Shown here one piece after another: positions 9,258 to 18,141 of a DNA stretch of 47,473 nucleotides (its first letter is position 1; every line of letters starts with the position of its first letter). This DNA comes from an uncultured Verrucomicrobia subdivision 3 bacterium. GTDB taxonomy: Bacteria; Verrucomicrobiota; Verrucomicrobiia; Limisphaerales; UBA11358. A program made the position numbers and the translations under genes. Under the pieces are notes generated by a model that saw only the letters and a program-made list of their open reading frames with translations, was not told where the DNA came from and ran no database searches. The stretch lies in the NCBI GenBank assembly GCA_903850425.1, contig CAINLR010000008.1:1-47473 (forward strand), written 5' to 3'.

Positions 9258-10385
9258 TTATCTGCATCGTGTATTTATTTCAAAGCGATCTCCGAGCCAA
9301 GCCCGGACACGAGTAGTTTTCCGTTCAAAAGGCAGATAGAGAATCCAGGCGACCAGCAAACAAGATGCAATTTCCGCGAAAAACAGTAATATGGACGGAA
9401 GGTTGATGGTTGCATGACGATTGGGAATAAAATGCTTCCATAGTTCAATCAATGGAAAGTGAGTCAGGTAAAGGGTGTATGAAAATGCCACCAACCGGCT
9501 TCCCAACCGCTCAAAAGCAGCGGCGAGACTGGACGAAGGGCGAAGCTGGGTCAATGCCGGCATCACCAAGGCAAGCCCCGCGCTCAAGATCAAGGTGGCA
9601 ACCGAACGCGATGGGAGAAATTGCATGAACGCGCGTTTATCCAACGATCCGGTTTCTGATTTCAGTTGCGACAAAACAAAACCCGCGATCACCAACAGGC
9701 AACCAGCAATAGTTGCTTTTCCGTATTTTTTGATGTTTATCTGGCTAAAGCTCACGGCTCCAAGTATCCAGCAAAATAATAAAGCCGCTTCCAGTCGGGT
9801 GAACACCAAGACGCCAATGGTCACTCCAAAATATGCCCAAATTTTGTTTGGTGATCGGGGGTTTATCGCAACGGCCATGCAACCCGCCAAAATATAGAAC
9901 CAAATCTCGTAGGAAAGCGACCAGAGGGGATCATTGCCGCCAAAATTCCCGCACAAAATTCCCTGAAGCCCCAGCAGATTTCCGAGAAAACCCCAAACCG
10001 ACATGGAATTTCCCAGAAACCAACCAATTGCAGCAGTCAACAACAGAGCGGGTATGAGCGGCATCCAAATTCTTGAAATCCGGTCAACCGCATACGACAT
10101 CGCATTGAAATTGTCGCTCCCGACGCGGTCTAACACCTTGCCTCCGACAAGAAACCCGCTGAGGGCAAAAAAGACAATGACGCACTCGAAGCCATCGCGG
10201 GTCAAGGCAAAGAACACATAGGCCATTTTTGTCTGATACATGCTATCCAACCGGCCCCATTCAACCCAGTTTCCACCACGAGCATGACAGGCAACCACCA
10301 GGAACGCTGCCGTAAAGCGCATCCAGTCAAGCCAGTAAAAGTGGCGGCTACTGCCACTCGCATTTGGCATGTTTGGCTTATGCAT
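9258..10385 (-). CDS. Acyltransferase family 3 membrane protein
   Basis: 375 aa with about ten membrane helices. The N-terminal WLDWMRFTAAFLVVACHARGG carries the family's conserved Arg and His, and VFFALSGFLVGGKV is the second family signature. Acyltransferase-3 (OafA/ExoZ-like) proteins transfer acetyl or other short acyl groups to sugars of surface polymers across the inner membrane. Starts at ATG 10385, 22 bp upstream of the GT4. It belongs to a different branch from the acyltransferase relic at 11642-11897. Confidence 0.86.
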   Translation of the reverse strand: MHKPNMPNASGSSRHFYWLDWMRFTAAFLVVACHARGGNWVEWGRLDSMYQTKMAYVFFALTRDGFECVIVFFALSGFLVGGKVLDRVGSDNFNAMSYAVDRISRIWMPLIPALLLTAAIGWFLGNSMSVWGFLGNLLGLQGILCGNFGGNDPLWSLSYEIWFYILAGCMAVAINPRSPNKIWAYFGVTIGVLVFTRLEAALLFCWILGAVSFSQINIKKYGKATIAGCLLVIAGFVLSQLKSETGSLDKRAFMQFLPSRSVATLILSAGLALVMPALTQLRPSSSLAAAFERLGSRLVAFSYTLYLTHFPLIELWKHFIPNRHATINLPSILLFFAEIASCLLVAWILYLPFERKTTRVRAWLGDRFEINTRCR

Positions 10386-10672
10386 TATTGAAGGCTGGTT
10401 AATTTTGCAATTTTCTGGCAGAAAATAGAATGATTTTCATCTTTTCGCACGATTGGTAATCCTCATTCTTTCCCTGATATGCTTGCCGCTTTCTCGCCAT
10501 TTACAATTTGCTCATTGTTTAACCGTGGTGCTTTGCATTACATTGTTAGGAGGGAGGTAAGTTATTATAAGTTGTGCACTGGCTTTGAGCCATAGAGAGA
10601 TGACTCCAATCTTTATAAATAGGAAGTCGCGTTTCCTCAGAAATCCAGTTGATCAAGATCACTGAAAAGCTT
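10386..10672. other. Gene-poor gap between FkbM and acyltransferase genes
   Basis: A stretch of 287 bp, AT-richer than its neighbours. The only open frame (61 codons, minus) has no recognisable protein character. I see no clear terminator or promoter. Confidence 0.4.
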
Positions 10673-11629
10673 TTAATCAAAAATCGGGACGGCGATAAAA
10701 TTGCTAGATATCGCAGCCTTATATTGATCAAAAGTCAATGGTTGAGCTTTATCCGCTGGGCTCCACGGCAAACAAAAAATCCTATAGTTTTTAGATTTGA
10801 AAAGATCAAACAGTTCGATTCGATGACCGTCGTTATAGACTTCAAATATGATTTTCGGTCTTTTTTCCATTAAGGTTCTTGCGGCCCCGCGAAGCACGGA
10901 AAGCTCGTTGCCTTCAGCGTCTATCTTGATGAGAGTTCGGCTGTGGCCAATTTTTGAAAAATAGTCATCAACCGTTTTTTGTTCGATTTTTTCAGTTACG
11001 AGTTCTTGAGTAAGAGCAAGTTCTTTTGCAACTTCGGCATTGGTGGATCCAAGCCATGTGTCGTGTTTTGGATATGAAAGTTCCACATGACCATCCTTAT
11101 CTCCGAGAGCCACAGGCTCCAAGTCCGGTGTTACTTGGTTCAGTTTGCATATCCGTCGAAAATAATCATGGCATGAGGGATTTGGTTCAAACGTAATTGT
11201 TTTTATCTGATGGACAAGAAACAGCAACGAATGCGTGCCGTAGTTGGCACCAATGTCAATGAACAGATCCGGCCTTTCAGGTGATTTGATCAGCAATTCA
11301 TAAGTTTCCTTTACCTCTAAGTCATGCCCGACAATGGACGCGGCAGTATCCCAATCAAGCCACAACTGTTCCGATGTCAAAGGCATCAGAATGCTTTTAT
11401 TTGCAAAAACAACCTTCCACTTGCCACTGCTTGCCCGGTTTTTCCCATTTCGAAAGATCTTTGCAAACCCGTGGTGAAAACGCCCTTTTTGAGATGGGTT
11501 TAGTTTGATGTATATGGCATTCAAAATCCGTCTTGAACAGGAGAAAGTCGCAATCAATTTTACAATATATCGAATGACGAAATACACTCCACTTTTCAAT
11601 TGATTAATAATTCCACCGTTTTTTTTCAT
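10673..11629 (-). CDS. FkbM family methyltransferase
   Basis: 318 aa. The SAM-binding motif is FIDIGANYGTHSLLFL (about residues 120-135), followed by TFEPNPSCHDYFR and the family signature LIKIDAEGNELSVLRGA near residue 230. FkbM-type enzymes O-methylate sugars or polyketides; in a polysaccharide cluster a sugar O-methylation is likely. The ATG at 11629 follows the acyltransferase relic directly. Codon and base composition look AT-richer than those of nearby GT genes, which may mean separate acquisition; this was judged by eye. Confidence 0.85.
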   Translation of the reverse strand: MKKNGGIINQLKSGVYFVIRYIVKLIATFSCSRRILNAIYIKLNPSQKGRFHHGFAKIFRNGKNRASSGKWKVVFANKSILMPLTSEQLWLDWDTAASIVGHDLEVKETYELLIKSPERPDLFIDIGANYGTHSLLFLVHQIKTITFEPNPSCHDYFRRICKLNQVTPDLEPVALGDKDGHVELSYPKHDTWLGSTNAEVAKELALTQELVTEKIEQKTVDDYFSKIGHSRTLIKIDAEGNELSVLRGAARTLMEKRPKIIFEVYNDGHRIELFDLFKSKNYRIFCLPWSPADKAQPLTFDQYKAAISSNFIAVPIFD

Positions 11630-11641
11630 AAAGATTTTTTG

Positions 11642-11897
11642 TTATGTTGCGTTGCGCCTGATGCTCCGGCCAAATGCCTCCAAGTCACGAAGAAAGCCAC
11701 CGGTGATCAGGAATCCTGAGATAACGAAGAAAACGTCCACTCCAATGAAGCCACCGGGACAGGACGGCAAGGACGTGCAAAAGAACGACAGGAAGCACGG
11801 CGATGGCGCTAATGCCATCAATGTGCATCAAATACTGACCACGGCTGGCGCGGGCGGAATGGTAGGTATTGCTCCTGCGTTGCATTGGCATGTTCAA
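11642..11897 (-). pseudogene. Relic of an OafA-type acyltransferase 3 (N-terminus only)
   Basis: One frame reads HIDGISAIAVLPVVLLH, the classic start of an OafA-like acyltransferase. The next frame then continues with PGGFIGVDVFFVISGFLITG and a few residues to a TAA at 11642-11644. One frameshift near 11755-11765 joins them, and everything after about 70 residues is missing (intact members have 350-650 aa). This is a truncated, frameshifted pseudogene. It matches the DGLRAIAVL branch, not the neighbouring acyltransferase at 9258-10385. Confidence 0.75.
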
Positions 11898-11911
11898 TTA
11901 ATTTGAAACGG

Positions 11912-12028
11912 TTACGCTTTGAATCTCTCAGACGTTGGGCCGCCCGCCATTTGAAAAACAGGCCTGCCGCCACACGTAGATTTCGAATGAGTCGTAAAAC
12001 GAAGATCGGTAAAGGCAGAAATCTTCAT
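11912..12028 (-). pseudogene. Relic of a GT4 N-terminus, coupled to the GNAT gene
   Basis: A 38-codon frame starts at ATG 12028, which overlaps the stop of the upstream GNAT gene by ATGA, as an operonic gene would. It reads FTDLRFTTH near its start and FQMAGG further on. These align with FTDLRFTTH and LQMASG at the same spacing in the intact GT4 at 8123-9235. The frame ends at TAA 11912-11914 and nothing more of the enzyme remains. It is best read as the remains of a glycosyltransferase that once followed the GNAT gene. Confidence 0.7.
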
Positions 12029-13206
12029 GGCTGCTTTTCACCTTTAACGTGCCTGACGACCAATTTCGATGGCGTCAGGATGGAGCGACTGCGCACGACA
12101 ACGGTTTTTGCGGCGGCTCGCAGACGTGCCACGGACTGTTGGAGGTTGGTTCGTAAAATGGGCCCGATGCCGTCCACGCGCTCCTCCACGCGATAAAGCG
12201 GCACGGACATGTGAGTCCATTGCTGTTTGTAGGATTCGTTCCCTCGTAGAAAATCAAACACCTGGATACGCGATGCAATTGCTTGTTCCAGAAGCATCGC
12301 AAGGTGGACTTTTCCCGGAGAATAATTCGCCCACTTCAAGGAAGATGCCGGAATGTAAAAATAAAACCGGTTGTTGAACTGGAAAGAAAGCGAACAAGCG
12401 ATGACTTCATCGCCGCAACGTATCGCCGAAACATGCAACAATTTTGACGGTAAGGCGTGAGTTGCCAAGTTTCTCCAGAGCGTCATGATACGTCGCTTGG
12501 CCGGTTCATTCCGCTGATATCCCCATCGTTCCGAGTGGAACAGCATAAGTTTTTGGAACAGCCCTTTCGCCCTCTCGCCTTCGTTCGGGCCGCAGGTCAA
12601 CATTTCGACTGGTCCTAATTTTTCCAAACGACGGCGTTGTCGTCCGATATCTTGCCTCCAGCCTTTGGAAAGCTTAACGGTGATTTGATCGAGCGACTCA
12701 ACTTCCGCTAAATCCAGAAACGGTGCCTCGTCAACTTGCGGTAGCGATTCCGATCTCGTCAACGAACTAGCGCGCAGGAATGGTATCCGCAAAACATCGT
12801 ATTCCCGACCAATGGCCGCCCGGCACTTTTCGAGGATATCAGCGAGAAGAACGTCGTTCTCGTGATCCGCCCACGGAGCAGACATAATGGGGTTTTGATA
12901 ATCAAATGCATTCCAGCCGGCAGGTTCAAGACTGCGAACCCATCCCCCCTGCCAGCCTTCGCGCTCAAGGACCAGCGGGAAAAGTAACATCAGTTTATGG
13001 TCCTGGCGTCCTATCAAAAACCTTGGTTTGATTAATCTGAACGCGAGTTGGGTTTCCACCCATGCGCGGACAACGGACGGGGAGAAAAACACATGGGCGT
13101 CGGGATCCAGGTCAATTAGTTTTTGCCATTGCTCGAGAAAGGTTGGATTCCACACCTCCTCCCAAGAGTTTAGCCACTCAAACTTCACTTTTGAAGGAAA
13201 TGACAT
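12025..13206 (-). CDS. GNAT-fold acyltransferase, CelD/BcsL (FemAB-like) family
   Basis: 393 aa. The central-to-C-terminal half fits the BioF2-like/CelD acetyltransferase domain: KLSKGWRQDIGRQRRRLEKLG, then VIACSLSFQFNNRFYFYIP, and VFDFLRGNESYKQQW near residue 340. Members of this family occur in cellulose and exopolysaccharide loci and are presumed to transfer acyl or aminoacyl groups to polymer sugars. Starts at ATG 13206 and overlaps the end of the PIG-L deacetylase gene by 29 bp, so the two products are probably made together. An acyltransferase beside a deacetylase suggests exchange of an N-acyl group on an amino sugar (inference). Confidence 0.8.
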   Translation of the reverse strand: MSFPSKVKFEWLNSWEEVWNPTFLEQWQKLIDLDPDAHVFFSPSVVRAWVETQLAFRLIKPRFLIGRQDHKLMLLFPLVLEREGWQGGWVRSLEPAGWNAFDYQNPIMSAPWADHENDVLLADILEKCRAAIGREYDVLRIPFLRASSLTRSESLPQVDEAPFLDLAEVESLDQITVKLSKGWRQDIGRQRRRLEKLGPVEMLTCGPNEGERAKGLFQKLMLFHSERWGYQRNEPAKRRIMTLWRNLATHALPSKLLHVSAIRCGDEVIACSLSFQFNNRFYFYIPASSLKWANYSPGKVHLAMLLEQAIASRIQVFDFLRGNESYKQQWTHMSVPLYRVEERVDGIGPILRTNLQQSVARLRAAAKTVVVRSRSILTPSKLVVRHVKGEKQP

Positions 13207-13984
13207 TGTGTTGTGATAAAAAAAATTCTTGGCTTTCCGAAAAGACCTCGATCAGTAGCTTGGGTAGATGACCGCAATAGGGTTCCCCACACGGGGCGGG
13301 CGGACTCTTAAGGTAGATATCGATTGCCTCCTGCTTCCTTTCGGCCCAAGATTGCCCGTCCACTTTAACAACGTTCGACCGGGCCAGTTCCTTGCATAAT
13401 TTCACTGATGGCAAATACCATCCCCAAGTAATATAGCGCAACTCACGGCAGCTCAATCTGGACTGGGTAATGCCCTCACTGCAAAGTATGCTCAACGCTT
13501 TGTGATCTGGATGCGAGTCGTTCTTGGCGGGATAATAAACTTCTTCCGGCGCGACTTCACGTAATAACTCAGCGATTCTCTCCAGGCACTGAGCGTAATA
13601 ACCCGTTCCCGCGACAGGAAACTCAGAGTCCACCAATCCTAGTTCGATTATGGACGGATTAAGCACTCCCAATGCTGCGAGAGCGGCACTAAACTGCTCG
13701 CGGCGCTTGGCCTTTATCATAGATTCGGAGGAGAGGCAGCATTGACAGTGCGACTTCTCACCGAGTGATGCTAGGATGAAAACACATTCGGCCCCCGCCG
13801 CAAATTTGGCGGCGATGGTTCCGCCCATGCCGAAAACCTCGTCGTCCGGGTGGGGAAGGATAACCATACATTTTGCATAGGACGGATTGAATACAGTGGC
13901 CCTGTATTCTAAAATATGCCGCAGCGTCTTCATCCGCACCCGGCGAGAGCTTTGCGCGATTCGCTGCTCAAAAGAATTGTGCAT
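13178..13984 (-). CDS. PIG-L family (LmbE-like) deacetylase
   Basis: 268 aa. The zinc motif HPDDE appears in VILPHPDDEVFGMGGTIAA and the second part in NDSHPDHKAL, both in the expected order and spacing. PIG-L enzymes remove the N-acetyl group from GlcNAc-type sugars on lipids, glycans or antibiotics using one zinc ion. In this locus the substrate is probably an amino sugar of the repeat unit or its lipid-linked precursor. ATG 13984 gives a short basic leader; an internal ATG (MKTLRHILEY) is possible. Confidence 0.88.
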   Translation of the reverse strand: MHNSFEQRIAQSSRRVRMKTLRHILEYRATVFNPSYAKCMVILPHPDDEVFGMGGTIAAKFAAGAECVFILASLGEKSHCQCCLSSESMIKAKRREQFSAALAALGVLNPSIIELGLVDSEFPVAGTGYYAQCLERIAELLREVAPEEVYYPAKNDSHPDHKALSILCSEGITQSRLSCRELRYITWGWYLPSVKLCKELARSNVVKVDGQSWAERKQEAIDIYLKSPPAPCGEPYCGHLPKLLIEVFSESQEFFLSQHNVISFKSEV

Positions 13985-14044
13985 GAAAATGATATCGGTC
14001 TTTTGTCCGCTAGTCCCAGATTGGATTCCACAACCTGTAACTAT

Positions 14045-14827
14045 CTACTTTACAATTTGGCACAAATAGTAAACCCATGCCCCAAGATGTTCTTCAAAAG
14101 GCATATCCGGCCCTAACTCCTCGCCAGACTCCGAAGAAAAGGTTCGTATTCGATTAAAACCCAGTTTTTTGAGAGTAACGATCTGCTTCTCGGGTTTGAT
14201 ATAACAATATTCAAATTTAAAGTCGCCGCCCCCTTCGTTAATCATAAGGAAATCCTTTTCTTCCGAATTACCATGATCCGCCAACTGCTTGCGCACTTGA
14301 TGACATCTTCGAAGTTCTCTCAAGAGATCATACGGGTTTTTCTTGAAGTTGAACTTTCTTAATTTCTGTAGGCCATACAAGTTATGTGTGGAAAAGAAGA
14401 AGGTGCCACCATTTTTTAGCACTCTAACAATTTCGTTTAGTATTAGTTGCCTATCTGCCGTATTCACATAGTCAATTCCGTTGTAGCTAAACTGGACAAA
14501 ATCAAAAGAATCGTTATGGAAACCGCTCAAGTCCCGGGCATCTTGATATTGGAACACCGCATTGGAAATATCAAAATGGCTTCGGCAATAGTTGACCATG
14601 CTTTCAGCATAATCTATGCCGACATATGATTTGAACAGTGGTGAAAAATAAGGAATCGTCCTGCCAGCCCCAATGCCAATATCAAGCATGGCATCGCGAT
14701 GATCATATGTCGCAATCAACTCCAAAACTGCAGCTTCGGGTTTGGTCAATGACCTTGCCGAAGCGTAGGCATTAACTATTTTCGGGTGATTATGCCCATT
14801 TTGGTTTGCGCTAATTTTTGTATTCAT
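14045..14827 (-). CDS. Class I SAM-dependent methyltransferase
   Basis: 260 aa from ATG 14827 (the frame is open to a TTG at 14842). Motif I is MLDIGIGAGRTIPYF, then YVGIDYAESMV; motif IV is in FDFVQFSYNGIDYV, and EIVRVLKNGGTFFFSTHN is the typical motif VI. Most like sugar or small-molecule methyltransferases (Methyltransf_11/25). It is relatively AT-rich compared with the flanking genes. Substrate unknown. Confidence 0.82.
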   Translation of the reverse strand: MNTKISANQNGHNHPKIVNAYASARSLTKPEAAVLELIATYDHRDAMLDIGIGAGRTIPYFSPLFKSYVGIDYAESMVNYCRSHFDISNAVFQYQDARDLSGFHNDSFDFVQFSYNGIDYVNTADRQLILNEIVRVLKNGGTFFFSTHNLYGLQKLRKFNFKKNPYDLLRELRRCHQVRKQLADHGNSEEKDFLMINEGGGDFKFEYCYIKPEKQIVTLKKLGFNRIRTFSSESGEELGPDMPFEEHLGAWVYYLCQIVK

Positions 14828-14958
14828 CTTGACCGGGCTCAACTATCAGGTCCATAGGGAGAGTTAGTCTTGGACTGGTTTTGAGTTTATGTTTTTGTCT
14901 GTTCTTTGTCCATGCCCTGCGTCATTCCCGCAACGCGGAATTAAGGCCACGGGCCAGT

Positions 14959-15804
14959 TCAATCCCGGTCCCGAAGGAGTTGGTTTACATACTTTACATC
15001 AGAAGATATCAGGCTTGCCGTTGGAGGAGTGGCACCCTTAAAGGCCAATATTTTACGGATCATCCACCTCAAGACTTTGGTCACCGGATCACGATACCAT
15101 ATATCCAAATCCTTTGCCTGAAGCTTCACTGACCGCTTTGAAAAAAAGTGGAGAGACCGTCCATCCGAGAACATATTCAGGTCGAACTGTTTGGCTAAGT
15201 TGTGCAACGATTTCCTGGTATGGAAGGCAACGTGTTGTCCGGCATCAGGTAGCAGGTAAAACCAGTCTTCCAAGACGTTCGCATCTTCTGGTTGCAATTC
15301 CGTTGAGAAAAGAATCGAGTCCGCATACGCCAGCATACGCCCAACGTCGCCGACCGGGTCAGGGCTGTGCTCGAAGACTTCAAAAGCGGTGAGTAATTCG
15401 TAGTCTTGATGCCCCGCCACAGGCTTTCTAGCCTCAAAACAGCGGGCAAATATGTTCCGGGCAAAAGGATCGTCATAATAGTAGTCAAAACCTCGGTCCC
15501 TCATCAGGCGCACAAAGAGACCGGTGCCCGCACCGAAATCAATAAACTTCTTCCTCGGATCCAGATGCCTCATGATTAGCCTGACTGTCAGCTCAGCCAC
15601 TTGAATGTTTCTTTGAACCATGCCGATGTCACGGATTCCTTTAATATCCTCCTGATAAGCTTCCGCCAGCCAATTGGGTTTTTCGGTAAACAAGAAACCG
15701 CAAGCCGAGCAGCGAAAGTATCGGACATCGTATTGGAAAAGGACTTTTTTCCTAAAACACAATGGGGCATCGGATCCACAGATCAAGCATTTCTCAACGG
15801 TCAT
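14959..15804 (-). CDS. SAM methyltransferase with N-terminal zinc-ribbon
   Basis: 281 aa. The N-terminus has paired CLICG and CSACGF about 30 residues apart, a zinc-binding ribbon seen in a group of sugar C-/O-methyltransferase-like proteins (Methyltransf_23 with a Cys-rich head). The SAM site is FIDFGAGTGLFVRLM. The segment LTAFEVFEHSPDP is the usual motif IV of that group, and SILFSTELQP follows. Starts at ATG 15804. Likely modifies a nucleotide sugar or glycan. Two methyltransferases adjoin here and a third lies at 3503-4129. Confidence 0.82.
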   Translation of the reverse strand: MTVEKCLICGSDAPLCFRKKVLFQYDVRYFRCSACGFLFTEKPNWLAEAYQEDIKGIRDIGMVQRNIQVAELTVRLIMRHLDPRKKFIDFGAGTGLFVRLMRDRGFDYYYDDPFARNIFARCFEARKPVAGHQDYELLTAFEVFEHSPDPVGDVGRMLAYADSILFSTELQPEDANVLEDWFYLLPDAGQHVAFHTRKSLHNLAKQFDLNMFSDGRSLHFFSKRSVKLQAKDLDIWYRDPVTKVLRWMIRKILAFKGATPPTASLISSDVKYVNQLLRDRD

Positions 15805-15863
15805 TTCGTTCTTTTAATTTGATGATTTTATTCAAGTTACGCTTTGTTTTGCTACCGTCCCTC

Positions 15864-16889
15864 TCAAGAATCTGAATTCTTCGCGCAATTGCGAACAAAT
15901 TTGCGAACGGTCCATCGCGTGAGCCGAACGCCAAAGAACAAGCGGAACCAACTCGCCACCTCGATTGCTGAAATGTAATAAGGCTTCGTTGCCAATCTTC
16001 GGCTCTGTTTTTCGAATGCTGTCAGTTCCTCACAGGCGTTAATTTCCAACAGCAAAAAATACACGCTCCGGCTGATTCGCAGTAGTCCTTTTTGGTTTTC
16101 GCGACTGAATATGCCTGCATCGCGCAAGAGTTTTTCAATCCTTTGAATTCCTTTTGCTTCAGAGACCAGTTTGGGAAGATTCTTATCCGAGCGCCAATTC
16201 GTAACGCTTGCTCGTTCGCCTTCATGATCGCATATCCAAAAAAGTTCGTCATCAACAAACGCGATCGCACTGGCGCGTAGGAGAAGGCTAACATAATGAA
16301 CCCAATCCTCACTGCAACAAAGGTCTTCTGGCCATCCCCTTTGACTTGCTAGGAAGGATCTCCGCCAAAGAGGGGCGCTGCATTGCATTGGAAAGCTTAT
16401 GGGAAGGCACATAGCATGGATATATTCCGCAACGTTGCCTCCCATATATCCAACGCGACGCGCATTTTCAAAGCCATCCACTTTATTACCTTTTCTTCCA
16501 AAGCACGAGCAACCGACTGCATCCGGCCCCGCAGCAAGCAATGCGACGATTTGACGTTCCAGTTTGGTGGGTAGAATCAGGTCGTCGGAGTCAAGGAATT
16601 GAATAAACTCGCCTTTTGCTCTATCAAGGCCATATTGGCGTGCTGCGGCGGGGCCATTATTTGACTTTTTATAATAACGGACGCTTCGCAAGCGCCAATC
16701 GCCAGCCATTTTGTCAGCGACAAAGGTCTCGGTGCCGTCAGTCGAGCCGTCGTCCACAATGATGACCTCAACATTCTGGTGGGTTTGAGCCAGACAGCTC
16801 GCCACCGCTTCCTCAAGCAGAAGCTTGCGGTTGAAGGTTGGAATCACCACGCTAACTAAAGATTCAAGCATAACATTAAGCCGAGACAT
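15864..16889 (-). CDS. Glycosyltransferase family 2
   Basis: 341 aa with a GT-A domain. VSVVIPTFNRKLLLEEAV is followed by VDDGSTDGTE and the metal-binding FLDSDD in FIQFLDSDDLILPTK. The C-terminal third (about residues 220-341) is helical and lineage-specific. ATG 16889 overlaps the end of the pyruvyl-transferase gene by 14 bp; an ATG seven codons in (16871) would remove the overlap. Adds one sugar to the growing repeat unit; identity unknown. Confidence 0.87.
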   Translation of the reverse strand: MSRLNVMLESLVSVVIPTFNRKLLLEEAVASCLAQTHQNVEVIIVDDGSTDGTETFVADKMAGDWRLRSVRYYKKSNNGPAAARQYGLDRAKGEFIQFLDSDDLILPTKLERQIVALLAAGPDAVGCSCFGRKGNKVDGFENARRVGYMGGNVAEYIHAMCLPISFPMQCSAPLWRRSFLASQRGWPEDLCCSEDWVHYVSLLLRASAIAFVDDELFWICDHEGERASVTNWRSDKNLPKLVSEAKGIQRIEKLLRDAGIFSRENQKGLLRISRSVYFLLLEINACEELTAFEKQSRRLATKPYYISAIEVASWFRLFFGVRLTRWTVRKFVRNCAKNSDS

Positions 16890-18141
16890 TTACCCTGGCC
16901 AGATCCAGCACCTCTTTGATATGGGAAGCGACAACGGTTCGTAATTTGTCAATTTGGCCGGCGACATTCACAGCATAGGCCGCTTCTTCGTCAACTCGGT
17001 CATAAATGCCTTCAATCGGCCGGACACAACTCTCAATTTCAAACAGCCGCAGAATGCCTTCAAATTTGGACTGGTAGGCATAGGTAATTACCGGCACGCC
17101 CGCTCCCATCGAGGCAATCGCCAGATGCATGCGTCCGGTCACCGTCAACCGACAATGGCTGACCAACTCTTTGATTTCCGGGGCGTGCAGACGGCCCGCC
17201 GGGAGGAGACATCGCGTTTGCGTGATAGGAGAAGCCTGCTCAAACAATATGTTAAGAGCGACTTCATCGCTCCATTCAGACCGGTAGTCATGCGGAAGAA
17301 AGACAAACGAAAATCCCTGGTCCACCAGCTTGGCCAGCCATTGACCCCACTGCCGGATATATTCCTCCTCCCGGCCGGAAAATTGCCTGGAGATGGGAAG
17401 GAGGTTGATATTGAGCGCGATGACCTGCCGGTGATCGGATTGCTGTTTGCGAATCCAGGCAACGATTTTCTGGCTTTGATCCGTTGATTCAGGAATCATT
17501 CCGAATGCGACGTCGGCCGAATGGCTGACGGCGCGGCCCAAGACGGCAGACAGGCGCTCTGCCGAATAGGCATCGCGGGCGTGAACCCGGGTGGCGCCCA
17601 GCAGCTTCCGGGCGGATAGCAAAACCGCCGGCGGGGGGGCAGAGTTAAAGCTGCAACTAATCAAGCTGCCTTTTACTTTCATAAGTGCGCCGATCCTGAG
17701 CAGCAGAAACAAGAATTGGGACACCGTTGGGGCATAGTAGCCATCAATCAGATCCGCGCCAATGACATATAACTCATCATATTTTGCCAGTTCCATTGGC
17801 CATAGAAAATAACGGATGAACTTCATCAGGGCATGGTCGGAATGACGGTAAAGACTGCCGCCATAGGTTGTATTGGCCGGCAGCAGTCCGCCGTATTGAT
17901 CATAAAAGCTGAGCAGTTCAACTTTTGTGTCGGTCCGCTCGTTCAAGAACCGGCAAGTCCCTTCGATCAGGGCTTCGTCCCCATTGCTCCCAACAGATGT
18001 CGGGCACGGCTCTAGCACGGCAACCCGCCGGCGGCTCGATGATCTTCTACTAATAATCAAACCCAGCACGCGTGCCTCTACCAGAAGACACGTTGTTAAA
18101 AACCGAAACAGGATGACTTTTAGTCTCTTCATATATATCAT
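16876..18141 (-). CDS. Polysaccharide pyruvyl transferase family protein
   Basis: 421 aa. Fits the PF04230 fold: an N-terminal basic or hydrophobic leader, then VAVLEPCPTSVGSNGDEALIEG, a central VIGADLIDGYYAP, and the C-terminal signature LTVTGRMHLAIASMGAGVPV. Enzymes of this family (CsaB, ExoV, WcaK) place ketal pyruvate on polysaccharide sugars from phosphoenolpyruvate. This would give the polymer an acidic group. Starts at ATG 18141 with an ATGA overlap on the upstream GT4. Confidence 0.86.
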   Translation of the reverse strand: MIYMKRLKVILFRFLTTCLLVEARVLGLIISRRSSSRRRVAVLEPCPTSVGSNGDEALIEGTCRFLNERTDTKVELLSFYDQYGGLLPANTTYGGSLYRHSDHALMKFIRYFLWPMELAKYDELYVIGADLIDGYYAPTVSQFLFLLLRIGALMKVKGSLISCSFNSAPPPAVLLSARKLLGATRVHARDAYSAERLSAVLGRAVSHSADVAFGMIPESTDQSQKIVAWIRKQQSDHRQVIALNINLLPISRQFSGREEEYIRQWGQWLAKLVDQGFSFVFLPHDYRSEWSDEVALNILFEQASPITQTRCLLPAGRLHAPEIKELVSHCRLTVTGRMHLAIASMGAGVPVITYAYQSKFEGILRLFEIESCVRPIEGIYDRVDEEAAYAVNVAGQIDKLRTVVASHIKEVLDLARVNVSA

